Shown here piece after piece: positions 12,850 through 13,347 of a stretch of DNA of 13,347 nt. Under the pieces are notes generated by a model. It was not told the origin of the DNA. It was given only the letters and a program-made list of their open reading frames with translations, and did not search any database. Each line of letters starts with the position of its first letter. Positions within the stretch are counted from its first letter, which is position 1. The DNA is from a bacterium (GTDB lineage: Bacteria; Caldisericota; Caldisericia; B22-G15). A program made the translations under genes and the position numbers. The stretch covers positions 1 to 13,347 of the forward strand of contig JAAYUH010000040.1 in assembly GCA_012517755.1 (NCBI GenBank), in the 5' to 3' direction.

Positions 12850-13347
12850 ATGGAAAAGAAAGATATTTTAGATTTAGTAAAAGAAAAAAATGTGGTTTTT
12901 ATAAGGTTACAGTTTACTGATATACTTAGTATTCCAAAAAATGTAGAAATACCAGTTGCAGAACTTGAAAGTGCTTTAGATAATGGAATTCTTTTTGATG
13001 GTTCATCTATTGAAGGCTTTGTAAGAATTCAAGAATCAGATATGCTACTTCTTCCTGATCCAGATACATTTACCATACTCCCCTGGACAATAGATGGGGG
13101 TGTAGTTGGTAGGTTTATTTGTGATGTTTTAAATCCTGATGGAACACCATTTTTAGGAGATCCAAGATATATTTTAAAAAGAGAACTAAAAAAGGTTAAA
13201 GATGAATTTGGATATGTTTTTAATACTGGTCCAGAAGCAGAATTCTTCCTTTTCAAAAGAGACGCAAATGGAAGACCTACAACAATAACTCATGATCATG
13301 GAAGTTACTTTGATTTATTACCAATAGATTTAGGTGAAAAAGTTAGA
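12850..13347 (+). CDS. glnA: Type I glutamine synthetase, N-terminal 166 residues (cut by window edge)
   Basis: The frame stays open to the last base. The product is the ATP-dependent enzyme that makes glutamine from glutamate and ammonia, the main entry of nitrogen. Visible are the N-terminal beta-grasp domain (V-V-F-I-R-L-Q-F-T-D-I), D-G-S-S-I-E-G-F-V-R-I-Q-E-S-D-M, L-P-D-P-D-T-F-T-I-L-P-W, and G-P-E-A-E-F-F-L-F, which starts the catalytic domain and supplies metal-binding glutamates. In this first third the sequence looks like the shorter GSI-alpha form (about 440 residues); the C-terminal loop that would tell about adenylylation is outside the window. The ATG follows TAGGAGG with an 8-base gap, and a strong promoter with two flanking dyads lies upstream. 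It is divergent from the ferritin gene. Confidence 0.95.
   Translation, partial: MEKKDILDLVKEKNVVFIRLQFTDILSIPKNVEIPVAELESALDNGILFDGSSIEGFVRIQESDMLLLPDPDTFTILPWTIDGGVVGRFICDVLNPDGTPFLGDPRYILKRELKKVKDEFGYVFNTGPEAEFFLFKRDANGRPTTITHDHGSYFDLLPIDLGEKVR

Overview
This is an AT-rich bacterial segment whose intergenic DNA is nearly all A and T. It has strong AGGAGG ribosome sites, sigma-70-like promoters, a BacA-type undecaprenyl-pyrophosphate phosphatase and a lipoprotein signal. Several proteins look like those of thermophiles or anaerobes: a methylthioadenosine phosphorylase with a C-terminal Cys-x-Cys, an encapsulin-type ferritin resembling the Pyrococcus one, and an Fe-S membrane protein with a tiny CXXC partner. 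The species cannot be named from this window. An anaerobic, possibly thermophilic, low-GC bacterium from a deep or candidate lineage is an inference.

Left part, plus strand (133-4026): a small YkoF/MTH1187-type thiamine-binding protein is followed by a tight cluster. The cluster encodes a secreted gingipain-like (C25) cysteine peptidase with a C-terminal dockerin-like calcium module, a cytosolic DUF4388-like protein, and UppP. The last three are joined by an SD that overlaps a stop codon and by an ATGA overlap. The middle plus-strand part (4108-7679) encodes a class V aminotransferase, a patatin-like hydrolase, a DJ-1/PfpI protein, a 46-residue CXXC membrane peptide and a polyferredoxin-like membrane protein.

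Right part, minus strand (12653 down to 7755): an encapsulin-type ferritin gene with its own promoter, a D-threonine aldolase/D-serine dehydratase-like PLP enzyme that may be read from a leaderless mRNA, an HD phosphohydrolase, a lipoprotein, then MTA phosphorylase and a DUF996 membrane protein. The right edge cuts off glnA (type I glutamine synthetase). It has a clear promoter and is divergent from the ferritin gene.

The most unusual content is structural. Four distinct palindromic elements lie between genes (83-97, 5164-5242, 7687-7740, 12304-12360). Two of them share a 13-base motif of the AAGACCTGACCCT type that I associate with REP-like mobile palindromes. One element buries the start codon of the patatin gene in a stem. 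Another is built of three segments followed by their three complements in the same, not reversed, order, and it ends five bases from the stop codon of the orphan ferritin gene, where an encapsulin shell gene would usually follow. No transposase, tRNA, rRNA or CRISPR array was seen. No gene-free stretch exceeds 300 bases.
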